This document shows positions 11,300-23,640 of a DNA stretch of 64,000 nucleotides, one piece after another. The notes under the pieces are model-generated. The model had not been told where the DNA came from and ran no database searches. It was given only the letters and a program-made list of their open reading frames with translations. The stretch comes from Acanthacorydalis orientalis. Its lineage: Eukaryota; Arthropoda; Insecta; Megaloptera; Corydalidae. The stretch's first letter is position 1. Every line of letters begins with the position of its first letter. Made by a program: the position numbers and the translations under genes. Location of the stretch: assembly GCA_034766995.1 (NCBI GenBank), contig CM068315.1, forward strand, positions 40,774,318-40,838,317, given 5' to 3'.

Positions 11300-12601
11300 T
11301 TTTTCTTTCTCCTAAGGTGTGTTTTTTTTTCGTAGAATTTACAACAGCTTCGGTTTCAAAGTGTACTTTATTTTTTTAACACAATCCTCTCGAAGTTCAA
11401 CGCATTTGCCCCAACGTTTTTCCAGTCTCGCGATTCTCCCGCTTATGGGTTTCTTCGAGGTTCTCAAAATAGCCGTCTGTGGTCTCTCTCGTCTTTTCAT
11501 TCGACTCAAATCGCTTTTCAACCAGGAAAATGTCGAGTTTCGGGAAAAAATGGAAGTCCGAGGGAGCCAAATCAGACGAATAACGTGGGTGTGGAAGAAT
11601 TTCAAACTCTAATTCGGTCAATTTTACTGAACGACAACGCATGAATGAGTCGGTGCATTGTCATGATAAAACAATACTTTTTTTAGACATTACGGGACGT
11701 TTTTCCGCGAAAGATGCCTTTAACTTATTTAAAAGTGTTGCATAGTATTAGTTAATAACTGTTTTCTCTTCTGAAGATAGTCAATCAAGAGAATTCCTTT
11801 CGCATCCCAGAAAACTGACGCCATCATTTTTTCAGCAGAGTGAACTGTCTCTTCCTTTTTCAGACCCCGTTCACTCAACTATTTTGATTGTTTTTGATTC
11901 TGGTGTGTAATAGCGAATTCAATTTTCATCTATGGTCACAAAACGCCGCATGAAATCCATTGGATTCTTCTTAAACAGTTATAAGAAGTCAGTTGATGTT
12001 CGCGTACAAACTCGTTTTTACTCTGCAATGAGAAAACGTGGTACTCATCTTGCGGAAAGTTTCTTCATACACAATTCATTGTATAAAATGAAATGCATTC
12101 ACTCAGTTGTGATGCCTATGACCTCTACTATCTCGCTCACTTTCACTCACCAGACGGATAAATACATATCGTGGACTTTATCGATAACTTGTGGCCTGAC
12201 AACTGTTCTCGGGCCTTTTGAGCGTGATGTACCTTCGATGTTTGTTCTTCCACTTTAAATTCATTCATTCAAACGCGAACTGTTTCGTAGGAAGGATAAG
12301 AGACACTCAATGTAGTAAATATCTTCTCATGGATTTCGTTCGCTGTTTTCCCTTCCAAAAAAAAGAACCGAATAACACCTCGAATTCCAATTTTTTTTAT
12401 TTTGCACTTTCACATGAAATACTTATGTTGAAACAACTGTCAAACGAATAATTAATGTCGGAATGACTTGCAACTTGACATGCGTTAATAAAAGGAATGG
12501 AACTATATGAGAACATATACACCTATGAACTATACACCTGTCTCCCTCTTCCCCAGTGAGTACACGAACCAAGTTACTATTCAAACGGCCCTCCTATTGT
12601 A
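11300..12601 (-). mobile_element. Near-full-length but dead mariner transposon
   Basis: Minus-strand frames reconstruct the order of a mariner transposase across roughly 12416 to 11339. The N-terminal helix-turn-helix region has GVIRF, LEGKTANEIHEKI and YETVR. The first catalytic Asp is in RRFVTIDEN near 11935. The second is in YHDNAPTHS near 11655. The third is in PHPRYSSDLAPSDFHFFPKL near 11590, and the C-terminal LEKRWGKCVEL follows. The DD34D arrangement identifies mariner. At least several stops and frameshifts show it cannot make transposase. The outer end at about 12571-12601 (GAGGGCCGTTTGAATAGTAA on the minus strand) looks like a mariner inverted repeat. The matching inner end near 11300 is not recognisable, so that boundary is approximate. 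Confidence 0.88.
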
Positions 12602-13045
12602 TAATATTATATTTAAATCCTACACATTAGTGTAATAGAACAGTAATGGTCTCATTAGCGAGAAGTAATTTCTTTCTTTTATTTTTGGACAGCATTACTT
12701 AATCGTTTTTATTAGAACATTGGAACTATTATGAGCTTTACTAATAATATTATGTGATATTTCAATGATAGAATTTAGTAATACTCTTAGGTATTTAAAT
12801 TAACCTGGAAGTTTTATCTTCACTTGTCTAATAAAACAAAATGAATTATTAAAATAAGTAAATCGAATAGAAGTACTTTTTTATGCATTCAGTCCATACT
12901 ATTACTCTTTGCTCACTTGATAATTTGATTTATATCTTTTGGAAAATTTTGTATATTGAATGTTGACAAACTTACTAAGTATATTATACAGTTATCCACA
13001 GTCTTATATTTGATTCAATAATATCAAAAAAAGCATTGATACATA
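12602..13045. other. Intergenic DNA, nothing recognised
   Basis: A+T-rich sequence between the dead mariner and a small mariner-derived element. No feature was found. Confidence 0.4.
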
Positions 13046-13125
13046 TTACGTCGGTAGGAAAATAATTGCTGTTTTTGTTATGACTTTAAAGGTCATAAAC
13101 CGTAATTATTTTTTTACCAACCTAA
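13046..13125. mobile_element. 80-bp mariner-derived MITE, almost entirely inverted repeat
   Basis: The left end TTACGTCGGTAGGAAAATAA and the complement of the right end, TTAGGTTGGTAAAAAAATAA, pair over about 37 bp. This leaves almost no interior (GACTTTAAAGGTC at the centre). The ends match those of the larger mariner remnant at 50241-50802 (TTAGGTTGGTAGGAAAATAA and CATAAACCGCAATTATTTTT). It is therefore a minimal non-autonomous relative. The left flank is TA; the right flank is AA, so the target duplication is imperfect. Confidence 0.85.
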
Positions 13126-13295
13126 AAAAATAAAAATAAATGAATTAATTACAATACATAGGTGTAACTCCTAACTCAACATTCCATCTTAAAAAATCAT
13201 TTTTTTATTTTGTCTATTTCAATCCCATTTAGAAGGTATGATTGGATCTGAATTCATTTCTTTTTTCATTAATGTAATAGTAGTAAATATTTATG

Positions 13296-13451
13296 TTAAC
13301 CCTTAAGTTAGTAACCGGGTACCCGGAGGGTACCCGGGAACCCCCCCTTTTTAATAAAATAAACAAAATTTTTAATACTCAGGTCTGTGGGTACCCGGGT
13401 ACCCGGTTGCTAAAAGACGTCGGTAAAGTTGGTTACTAACATAAGGGTTAA
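13296..13451. mobile_element. 148-bp piggyBac-like MITE with TTAA target duplication
   Basis: TTAA at 13296-13299 and TTAA at 13448-13451 flank a body at 13300-13447. The body begins CCCTTAAGTTAGTAAC and ends GTTACTAACATAAGGG, so the terminal inverted repeats match at 15 of 16 positions. CCC next to a TTAA duplication is the hallmark of piggyBac-superfamily elements. The interior has paired GGGTACCCGG blocks on both sides (13317-13340 and 13388-13408) around an A+T-rich centre, forming a second, subterminal inverted repeat. It contains no gene, so any mobility would need a transposase from elsewhere. Confidence 0.9.
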
Positions 13452-13544
13452 TGTGAATTTTATTTTTCATTTGATAGTGTAGAAATATGTGTACAGTTTG
13501 AAAAAAGCGATGCTTGTATTTTGCATTAAAAATATTTGTTACAT

Positions 13545-13735
13545 GTTAGTACGTTCCTGTTTAGCGTATCGACGCCATGCGGCCAACACACCGACGGACG
13601 TCGCCGACTAAAGCCGAATCGACGCTTAGCTCGCATTGAACGATTACAACCACCGGCAGACAGTCTGTCACCGGGACTCACCGCCATTTCAGCGAATTCG
13701 CTGTGGCCTTCCGCATTAAGTCATAATTGTCGCGA
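13545..13735. promoter_or_regulatory. CpG-rich block: candidate promoter or 5' exon, perhaps of Fbxl16
   Basis: This 190-bp stretch is about half G+C with many CpG dinucleotides (for example ACCGACGGACGTCGCCGACT), in a region that is otherwise strongly A+T-rich. It lies 7.7 kb upstream of the Fbxl16 start codon. Such blocks in A+T-rich insect genomes often mark promoters or untranslated first exons, and no other gene is close by. An open frame of about 100 codons runs through it on the plus strand but resembles nothing known. Assigning it to Fbxl16 is inference. Confidence 0.45.
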
Positions 13736-13839
13736 TAATAAAAAAAAATACGCATACACTCACGTATACAAGCAAACACTTAAGCGATTATTTCTTTCAC
13801 TTATTAAAAATAAACGTATTCTATTAAAACAGACGTGAA

Positions 13840-15145
13840 TGTAGAAAACAAAACGTATTCACGCCCAGCCGGTGGGATTAATTTATATAAAATTTGACAC
13901 TTAAAAAACACCCCTCTATTTTATCCTGTCAGTATACATCTACTTAAAATTGAATTTCAATGAAGTACCGCATTGAAGGGAATGCATGTGTGTTTTAATT
14001 ATAAAGTCAACAAATCCTAGTGCGTGAAAAATACAATCGAATATTTTCATGTGTTCCTTCTAACACAAATATCGAATGAGGGCATTTATTGACATGAAAT
14101 TAAATGTGCACGTGAATTAGAACTGTGTATGAAAATGTGATTTGTGTGTAGATATATATTTTAATATGTTTGATTGTAACCGGTTACAGGCTATTTCGTT
14201 ATAAATAATAGTGGATGTTATATGATTTTGTGTACCTTCCGTTTATTGTTTACGTCGTAAACGGTTTAAATCAAAACGGTATTATTCCAATTTATTTATC
14301 TCTATACATTTTTTTGTTTATTCACTTGTTAATTGATTTGTCAGTAACAAAAGTCTAGAAATTTTTTAATTTATGAAGTAAATTGAAATCAAATGTGTTG
14401 TGCTATAAAGAATGTGCATTTGTATATATTTTATTTATTTGTAAAATATAACAATATGAAATTTAATTTTGAAAACAATAACCGTTAAAACGATTCTCTT
14501 GGTATAGCTGTGTCGTTATTTTTCCCCTTAATATTGTGTGTAGACTATGAATTCGATTCAATGACATTTCTTAGGATTTGGTTATCGCATGTTTTGAAAT
14601 TATTTACACGGTTAGTAATGACACTTTTGGTTTCTTTAAATTAGAAATATCTTTTATTTATATCAATAACATTTTGATCATAAATATGATATTTTAATTG
14701 AAATCTGTCGATAGAATCATTGATAAGTTTGATATTTAAGTTTTATCGTCCTGATCTAATAGTATTTGTTCATAATAACGACAAAAATTAAACTTTGATT
14801 CAATGAGGAAATTGTTTTTAGTTTAAATAATGATACTTTTTGATTCTACGTAAATAATGGAAAAATGTTGATTTTGCCTAAACATTAATAATGTGTTTCC
14901 AGATAAATATTTGATTTTTTATAAATATTATAATTTGAACGTTTTTAGATATTTAATTTGTTTACTTAAAAAATTAGTAAAGTTACTGGATTCAAACGCA
15001 CCAGTTTATGATCAAATACAATTCAGAATTGGTTTAAATTGTATAAAAGTATATGAGCATAATATAAATTTAGGTAAATATATTTGATTTTTTTAGTTTT
15101 CATTGAATATTTATAAATGTGTCAAACATGATGCCTATTTAAATC

Positions 15146-15150
<5 letters not shown>
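13840..15150. other. Non-coding DNA, nothing recognised
   Basis: A+T-rich DNA with no supported reading frame. If the CpG-rich block is an Fbxl16 5' exon, this is intron. Confidence 0.4.
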
Positions 15151-15195
<45 letters not shown>

Positions 15196-15264
15196 GTATA
15201 TATATATGTATATGTATATATATATGTATATGTATATATATATGTATCTATATATATATATGTA

Positions 15265-15311
<47 letters not shown>
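15151..15311. repeat. 161-bp TA-rich satellite-like array with higher-order units
   Basis: Plain (TA)n is followed by about three copies of a unit with TATGTATATGTATA, then about two copies with TATGTATCTATA, then plain (TA)n again. The regular spacing of the G and C variants shows duplication of units longer than the dinucleotide. Confidence 0.95.
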
Positions 15312-15315
<4 letters not shown>

Positions 15316-17312
15316 TATATATTTATGAAAAATATTATTTCATTAATGTAAATTGTATCATTGACAGTATTTTTCACAGTAATCAATAATTCTTTTAATA
15401 GATTTAACACATTTGTCTTTTAATAGATTTTGATATTGTCTTTTAATGACAATTAGATATGCATTATTTTTTATACTATAGTTATGTTGGTTAATTGTTG
15501 TAAATATATTTTTAATTTATTAATTATTTTTATAATTGTGTGTAGCGTTTAAAAAAATATTTTATAAATCTAAATACTAAATTTAAATCGTATTAATTCT
15601 GTATTACTGCTTACAATTAGTTATATATAATCAATATTCTTTATAGGTTTAGAAAAGTTTACTGATTTGAATTATTTAGAAATGAGCACTTGTGGAAATT
15701 AATTCTTTATAATGAAATAAATTAAAGAAATTTATCAAAGTAAACATTTCCTTAATAAACCTTAGAGTTTAACTGTTATGAAATATTGTAAGTGGATATT
15801 GAATTGGCAGCTACATCGTATTATCACTATAAAAAAATTAGAAAAGAAATTTGAAAAATGTAGATTCCTTTTTGTATATTGATTTATAAAAATCATAATA
15901 TCATATTTATTTATTTAAATGTCGTAATTGTAGAAGATTTAACTTTTTTTCTATATTAATATTAATACAAAATAATTTTCGTAGATTTTTATACTACATT
16001 TTTAGTGTACTATAACTCTTTGTAGTTCAATGACGCGGCTAATTTGAAATTAAAAAGGGAAGGGTTTGGTTACATAGCTTTGTCAATCAAATTCAACTTC
16101 ATTAAATTTAATAGTGACTGTGTCCAATTTTTTAATAGAGAACTACTTTATTAATTCGATTTAAGCTTGTTTCAAAATTGATCAATAATGTATAGTTTAT
16201 TTCAGACTGTAAAAGTATCGAATGGATGACTATTTTTTTAAATATAAAAATATAAAAATCTATTAAAGAGTTGCGATTTTTAAAAGATTAATCGGTTTTA
16301 ATTTATTTAAATGAAAAGAGATTTACATGTTTAATGTTGTTACATTTTATATTCAAATTTTAATAGGTTCTTTGTGGATATGAAAATTAAAATTATTAAT
16401 AATTGTATGATACTTTTTAAATATCTGATTTTATTATAAGAAAAAAAATACTTTAAAAATGTATAATATGTAATGTATATCAAAAAATTTTAAAATGTAA
16501 CTCAGGCGAAGTAGAAAATTTTCATCACAAAATACTAATCTATCATTTTTATAAATATTTTCGAACAGAGTTAATTATAAAATAACTGGATGAAAAATGT
16601 AACAACAATAATTTCTATATATATATATATATATATATTATTTCTAACATTTGTAAACAGAAAATTAATTATATTTACTATTTTATTATTTCAATGTTAA
16701 AAATTAGAAGTATAAATATGAATGAATAACAAATTTTATTTAACTCATTCGACTTTCTGTTCTTTTATCTTTTCTTCTGTTATTATATACCAACTAGCTA
16801 ATTAAAAATGTTTGATTGCTGGAATAAGATAGTTTGTGTACACTAATAAATATGCCAGTGTTTAAAATTTAATGAATATTTTATTCGAAATACATTAATT
16901 TACTCATTTACTTAATGTGCATCGAAAGGAATATAACCAAAGAATACAACACTTAATGAAAATGTAATAAAAAGTAAATCATTTTTATACTCAATGGTTA
17001 TTGATCTTCAAATAAAAATACTTTTCATTCATGATAAGATTGTTATAAGAAATTTTTCGTAACATCTAATCTGATCTCGTATAATTACAAGAGTTAATTC
17101 AGTTAATTGTACTGACAAAACAATTACCGAGAAACTTGAACAAAGGTATTTTTTTATTCTCTGTAGAAGTTAAAAAACGATTTTATGAAAGGCAAGTTTT
17201 TTCAGCTTTTGCTTTGGTCACAAAAGAACTTCTTTCGAATACCTTTAATCATCGTTAACAATTTTATTCAATTAATTATTTTCTGGAATTAAATTCTTCA
17301 TTGATAAATGTG

Positions 17313-17327
17313 TTCTCTCTTTCTCTC

Positions 17328-17385
<58 letters not shown>

Positions 17386-17400
17386 TACATATACACATAC
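17313..17400. repeat. (CT)n-(TA)n composite microsatellite
   Basis: A CT-rich run passes into about 24 TA units and then a degenerate CATA tail. Confidence 0.95.
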
Positions 17401-20235
17401 ATACAATATAGACACATATATAAATATAAACAACATAAACACACTCTCTATATTTCTCTGTGTATGTGGATTGGTTCGTAATTTAACCAAAGATGTTCTG
17501 ATGTTAATTGAATTGTCTGCGTTCAATGTTTTTTTTTATTATTATTTATTCTATCGTTGAAAACAGACAGCACAAATTGGTCTGAATTTGTGTGCATGAC
17601 ACTCATTCTATTTATTTTATAAAAGGTAAACCTTACGAGTATATAAATGCGTGGGAATTACAATATGACGTTTTTAATAAATTAATGATTTTTGAATTAT
17701 ATCTGCAGTGTGTGAAATGTTAGTAAATTACGAATTTACTTGATAGACTAGTGATTATAAAAGAATCAAATTTTAGACTGATTCGAATTAATAATGTTTT
17801 TAATACCGGACGTTCAGTTTGTTATAAATGAAGAGATTTAATAAAAATATAGTAACTTGATAAAATAATATCTGTACTAATTAATTATGATCTAATTATT
17901 TTATACAATTTACTCCATGATTAAAAAATTGGAAGCATTATTCTTTGTGAAAGTAATTAAATGACAATTTAAATTAATTTCAGGACTTTCTAAATTTTCA
18001 TCTTTTTATGAAATATTACCGAATATTTTTTTAAATACAATCACTATTGAACAAAATAGGATATAGATTTATCTATGTATTGAATGCTAATGAAAAAATG
18101 TTTATATCTATAACAGGATTTTGTTTTGTGGTATGAGTTTGATCAATGATGTAGGCGCAGAAATATATATATATATATATTAGAAATGAAAGGTCAATTG
18201 CCATATTTATAAAATTTTACAGGAGACGAGAAAATATTTTTTTTTATAGTGCTCTGAACTTCAGTTCGGAATCATTTTGATATATATTTCTTATATTTAA
18301 TTTTCTTCTAAAATTATAATATATTTCAGTTTTTTCACGTTGTTTTCATAACATGTGGATAAGCGATTCTTTGTCTTCCTTTATCTTTTTTCATCTCCCT
18401 CTTTCTTTCTTTATATATATATATATATCTTCTCTATTTAAATATTCTGTTTAGAATAAAGTGTTTTCTAAGGTTTTTTTTTATATGAATGATACAGTAC
18501 TCTTTTATTCCACATATTTTTAGTATATTTTCTTTATATTCTTATTCCATATTTCATAGATTTATTTCTGTGATTTTTTACATTTTTGAATATTCATTCA
18601 ATAATTTCTGCTATACATATATCTGGCATTTTTTTATTTGAAAGTTTTCAGTGAAGGATTCTGCAAGACATTTAATTATTAGTTCTTTACATTCAAATGA
18701 GTTTAACTCAACTTTAGATTCCTTATCGGATTCTTTATTGAACAATATATTCTTGACAATGTGTTGATTCAAATATATTTAGTCATATTTAGTAATTTCT
18801 TCTATTATTATTTCTCTTATTTCTCTTTTTTTAGACAAACAATTTAATAGGCAGTGGTTTCGCTTTCTAATGGTTTATGATTTGTTTTCCGACTGAATTC
18901 GCTTATTTTCAATTATTTTTCTGAACATACTGATTAATGGATTTATAAATAGTAGCATATAAACGAATTCTTTATTGTGTAATCATTTCTATACCTAATT
19001 AAATATTGGTTTAAATGTATATAACGCAGATATCATTAAAAGTAAATTGTATTCATACCATTGTAGCTTGACAAAAGCAAAAAATAAAATTCGCTAGTGG
19101 ATTAACGGCTGTGCAACGAGATGTTTACAGTCTTAAAGACGCAAGAGCGTATAAAACAGAATTTACTGTAATCAAAAATTATCACGTGGGAAATAACCCA
19201 ATCAACTTCTCTAGCTCTTCTGGAGTGTATGTGAAATAACAATAGTATTATCAATATTATATTCACAGCTGAGTGAGTTAAACACTTTTTCTCAAGTCGC
19301 TGTTATTTATTTTCCTACTATTTTTCTAAAATTGCACTTTTGTGTGTTACCATTTTTTTTATTCTTTCATACAACTTCATTGCCGCTGTTGATTTTTTGT
19401 TAGTTTTTTTCAAAGATAAATGTATTAATATGCGTCAGTTAACTCTTAATTGTTGACCATATATAACACATAAAAAAAGTAAAAAAATGCATTGTACTGC
19501 AACAGAATGTTTTATAAATTTAAAATTACAGTATCAAGAATGTAAGCTAACACACACACACATACACAGAAACAATTCAGTACATGTACAGTACGTGATG
19601 TAATACTACGTATATTTAGAAAGCAGTAAAATTATTAAAGTTTATAAAACATAGTATTATATTGTATTGTACCTGTATTGGACAGCTTCTCTCTTTCTCT
19701 CTATGTTAGTCTTCATTGTTGATACGTATATATATTTTATTCATTTATGACTAACAAACCTTTATTTTTTTTTTGCATTTTTTTTAGTCTACGAACATCG
19801 TCTGCGATTTTCCGCAGTAGGTCGTAAAACTAAAAAAAATTATTTAATTATTGATAGCAAACTCGCGAATAATCAAATCCACGAAAATTAAACCTGAGAA
19901 AGTTGAGATTCGACTGTATAATTAGCTTTTTTAATATAATATGATAAATAATAATTAATGACATAAGGAGGAAATCAAGTAATTTTTCGTACGCCAAAAA
20001 ATAAAAAAAACTGGAATTTAATATTTACGCGAATAGTTTTATTTTTTTCACTATTTGAATATGATATACAATACTAAATCTTCTGCTAAATACTGCATAT
20101 TTTCTTAGTTATACAGAATATAGTTATATTTGGAACCATTTAGAATTTGTTTTATTTGACATCTTGTACATTTTCAGAAGTACTATAATCGACTATAGAT
20201 TTTTAATCCTTATTTTTTTGTGCAAAACAATTACC

Positions 20236-20250
20236 GTCTCTCTCTCTCTT

Positions 20251-20281
<31 letters not shown>

Positions 20282-20295
20282 GTATGTATGTATAT
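20236..20295. repeat. (TC)n-(TA)n composite microsatellite with GTAT tail
   Basis: TC units run into TA units and then GTAT variants. Confidence 0.93.
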
Positions 20296-20696
20296 GCGTT
20301 ACTATGTATTCATCTGTGCATGTATAGTTTTATGATTGTCTTCATTGGCCATTGTTGTCATATATTTATTCAGAGTATTATTATATTATGTTCTGTTTTC
20401 GATCGTTGTGATATGATACAATGACTGATGAATGATGGATGCTGTGTGATATGTGATATATGTGACTGATACAATTCGACCAATCATGAGTATGTAAAGT
20501 TAATTTATGTATTTATGATTGAAAATATATATGTAATAAAATTTCGATTTACCTGCAAAATTCTATTAAGATTCATTTTTTGTAAATGGAAGATTTATTG
20601 AATTATATGATGATAGGAAATAATATATAAAAACAATTGTTAATTTAATTTCATGTAATTACAAAAACTTTTAAATTGTACTTTTCTTCATTTCAG

Positions 20697-20701
<5 letters not shown>

Positions 20702-20740
<39 letters not shown>

Positions 20741-20744
20741 CATA
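20702..20744. repeat. (TA)n microsatellite
   Basis: About 18 TA units followed by CATA variants. Confidence 0.93.
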
Positions 20745-21436
20745 TTTACAAGGATGTAAAGTGAAGTATAATTTGATTTAGGATAACTCGCGTCGATGTA
20801 AATTGAAAAATAATTTAATCAAGTAATAAGAAACTGACTGAAAGAAAGTGTGTACAATAAAGCAAGAAAAACATTTACAATAATGAAATTATAAATTCAG
20901 TAACTAAATTCCACCCATTAGATTTAATAACAACTAAATAATAATTGCGCAAGTGCAAAAGACATATTGAAATGAACAATAATAGTGTGAAAATAGGGTT
21001 CGAAAACGCGTTATTAGGATTTTAACAAATTGTAGTTGAATTAATAATAGCGATAAAGACATTAACTATTTAAATTTCAGTTTTACATTTCATCTATATG
21101 TTTGTTTTGAAATTATCAGCGAAACGTATGATAAATTTAGAGTAGTTTATTTGAAAGAAGACACGTGTAACTGATATTATTTTTTTAGAGGAAGTAAGGC
21201 CGTATTCGAATCGTAACATGCATTTGATTAGCATCAATTGTAAATTCGATAAATTGATGGAACGTTGATGAAGATGTCACGTGAAAAATATTCAAATCAC
21301 ATTGGAATATAAATAGATTCGGAACCAAATGGATTGTTTGATTATATGTTTGACAAGGAAAAAATCTATTATAGAAGAAAATTAACGATCTTCACATAAA
21401 TATTTGAACATAGATAAAAAGGACAAACGCACGAAA

Positions 21437-22210
21437 ATGTCATCGATTTCGGCTCAAGGCGTAGTGGAGCGTGCTTCGGCTGAGTTATCAAAACGTATCA
21501 ACGGGTTAGGATTGCGCAGCAGCAAACACCATCGTAACACTGGTAGCGGAAATGAACAGACTAGTCAAAAGACTAGCGTTATGGAACGTGTGACAAACGT
21601 GTTCTGCGGCGGTGGAAGCAATGCCAACGCCGCATCCGCAGCACTGAATTCACAGAACGCGCCAGAGAAACCGTCGCGGCTGTTACCGTCAAGGGGTAGT
21701 GCTCAGAAGTCGCAACACCTGAACAACGGTAACACGGCGATCGTGACGAACGTATCTCGACAGAAGCACGTCAACTCTTCTTTGAAACATCACCACCAGC
21801 ATCAGTACAAAAACGTGCCATTGTTCTTGAACTGGGAGCAGTTGATGACCGACGAGAAGTTCCTTGCTCGATTCTTTTTATATTTCTCGTCACTTGAACG
21901 GCTTGTGTTGGCGCGCGTTTGTAGTAAATGGCGTGACGTTCTGTACAGATCGCCAAGGTATTGGGCCGGCCTGATACCGGTATTACCGTGTAAAGAACTC
22001 AGAACTGTTAATCAACCGGATAGGGCAAGGTTATATAATTCGTTGTTGAGACGTGGCTTCCATTCTATCTGTTTACTTGGTGCTACTGACGAGGATGCAT
22101 TAGATCTTGTGCACACGTTTCCTCTGGCTACGAAGCACATACATTCGTTGAGTCTACGCTGTTCCAGTATTAGTGATCGTGGCTTAGAGGCGTTGCTCGA
22201 TCATTTACAA
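21437..22210 (+). CDS. Fbxl16: F-box/LRR-repeat protein 16 (FBXL16), coding exon 1: N-terminus, F-box, start of LRRs
   Basis: The exon encodes 258 residues and ends in phase 0 at TTACAA before the donor GTAAGT. The start is the ATG at 21437 (ACGAAAATGTCATCG); an in-frame stop lies upstream at 21383-21385. Residues 1-125 are low-complexity Ser/Asn/His-rich. The F-box-like domain spans about 133-182 (MTDEKFLARFFLYFSSLERL, then VLARVCSKWRDVLY and RYWAGLIPVL), matching the FBXL16 pattern of RFFxYFS, CxxWR and FWAGLxPVL. Leucine-rich repeats begin near residue 238 (HIHSLSLRCSSISDRGLEAL). In the family FBXL16 binds Skp1 but is reported to behave atypically for an SCF adaptor; in vertebrates it is mainly neural. 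The exon is much more GC-rich than its surroundings. It continues in exons at 59494 and 62686 and beyond the right edge; the full protein should be near 520-540 residues. Confidence 0.93.
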
Positions 22211-22255
22211 GTAAGTTTTATCAATAATAATTTATCACTTTTTTATAGTTGTAAT

Positions 22256-22275
22256 TACACACACACACACACACG

Positions 22276-22317
<42 letters not shown>
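22256..22317. repeat. (CA)n-(TA)n composite microsatellite just after the Fbxl16 exon 1 donor
   Basis: CA units run into about 18 AT units, starting only 45 bp into the intron. Confidence 0.95.
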
Positions 22318-22320
<3 letters not shown>

Positions 22321-23257
22321 CCAAACTTCAAAAATACGTTTTTTCTCGATTAAAAATTTAATGATTAAATATAATGGATGTATTAATCTTGTATTTAGAG
22401 ACAAATCAATACAATATTAGATAAATCACATACATTGTTTTGTTAAAAAATATTCACTGTCTCTTGAAAAGTTTTGTACAAATTTAATTTTGTTTTCATT
22501 TTTGTCTCTTTATCAATTCAAACATTACTTACACAGATTTTCAAGAATAATATGTTGTATTTTTTTATCAATTCGATTGTTCAAACTTCGAAGTGTCTGT
22601 ATACATGTTTTTGTATGTATTTATTTTTTTTTATTCAGGCAGGAAATATTAATATTCGAATTAAACTTTAAATTAAGTCTTGTGCATTTCCTAATTTTTA
22701 TTGATTACATTAGAGTAATTACATTTGAATAATTCTTGATTTTTAAAGTAAATTTACGTGAAGGAATTTTTTAGAAAAATATATATTCAGTTTCAAAACC
22801 TTTATATACTTTTTTATATATATATATATATATATATACATTTTTAATTTTAATTTTATTATATCATTTAAACATGATAATTTTAAGTATTTTATTTAAT
22901 ATTCCCAGTTAACTTTTCATATCAATATATAGAAAATATAATTGGGAAAAATGCGTACGTTTTAATTTCAGTTTATATAAAATAATAACTTCTCTTTTTA
23001 TAAAAAACAATATTTTTCTGAACTCATTTTTAGATAATTAAAAACTTTTTAATTGTAACACCCATACGTAACACCCATATTAATAATATAATCACTGCAG
23101 AATTCAATCAAAAAATTAAAATCATAGATACAAGTAGACAAAACGAGGAGATAATTGGATTATACTTAAAATATCAGTGTAGTAATACATAATTCTTTAA
23201 CAAAATAGACGTAGAAATATGCTGTACTATAATAGACGTATAAAAGACGTGTCCAGA

Positions 23258-23640
23258 AATATTTATGAAAAAATTACTTTCACAAAAAAAATATTTTTTC
23301 AATTCACATACCACAAAAAATATTTTCCAATCAAAAATATTCAATAAGTAATAATCAATTATTTTTGATTGTTACTTATGCGCGCTTAGATAACGATTCT
23401 ATTATTCTCAGAATGTTATTTTACCAAAAAAAAACATATTTTTGATTTAAAATCAGATATTTGCATGCTTTCGCTCTAAAGATAATGAGATCGCCATTGA
23501 AATAGCTATAAACAAGTAATAATAATTGTCAATGTTCGTTTATTAAACGTTCTTGATCAGAAAAAATTGGTATTTTGTGCGAGATGAGAAAAAATAATTT
23601 ATGAAAGTGAATTAAGCTACAGTATCAGAAATTTATTGTG
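23258..23640. repeat. Fold-back family copy 1 (full length, diverged)
   Basis: The left arm contains ACATACCACAAAAAATATTT, CAATCAAAAATATTCAATAA and ATTTTTGATTGTTACTTATG. The right arm has the complement: ATAATGAGATCGCCATTGAA, AACGTTCTTGATCAGAAAAA and the end AGCTACAGTATCAGAAAT. The two halves pair to form a long imperfect hairpin. Confidence 0.75.

Larger units (their letters stand above)
15312..21436. other. Non-coding DNA upstream of Fbxl16 exon 1
   Basis: About 6 kb of A+T-rich DNA with scattered microsatellites and no supported gene. The last part must include the 5' UTR of Fbxl16. Acceptor-like TTTCAG sites at about 20691-20696 and 21074-21079 could receive an upstream untranslated exon. 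Short (TA)n runs are at 16616-16639, 18162-18181 and 18412-18428. Confidence 0.4.

Noticed and set aside
13536..13838. 100-codon frame across the CpG-rich block
   Set aside because: No similarity recognised; more likely an untranslated or promoter region that happens to lack stops because of its base composition.
15150..15410. Open frames of Tyr-Ile repeats on both strands (also at 8340, 9782, 17272, 27111, 55953 and others)
   Set aside because: These are translations of (TA)n arrays, not genes.
19080..19330. Patch with AGTGGATTAACGG considered as a tRNA
   Set aside because: No B box or cloverleaf stems could be found.
20164..20424. 86-codon frame including a microsatellite
   Set aside because: Low-complexity and hydrophobic from T-rich DNA; no support.
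21404..21436. An earlier start for Fbxl16 at 21404
   Set aside because: That codon is TTG; the first ATG in the frame is 21437.
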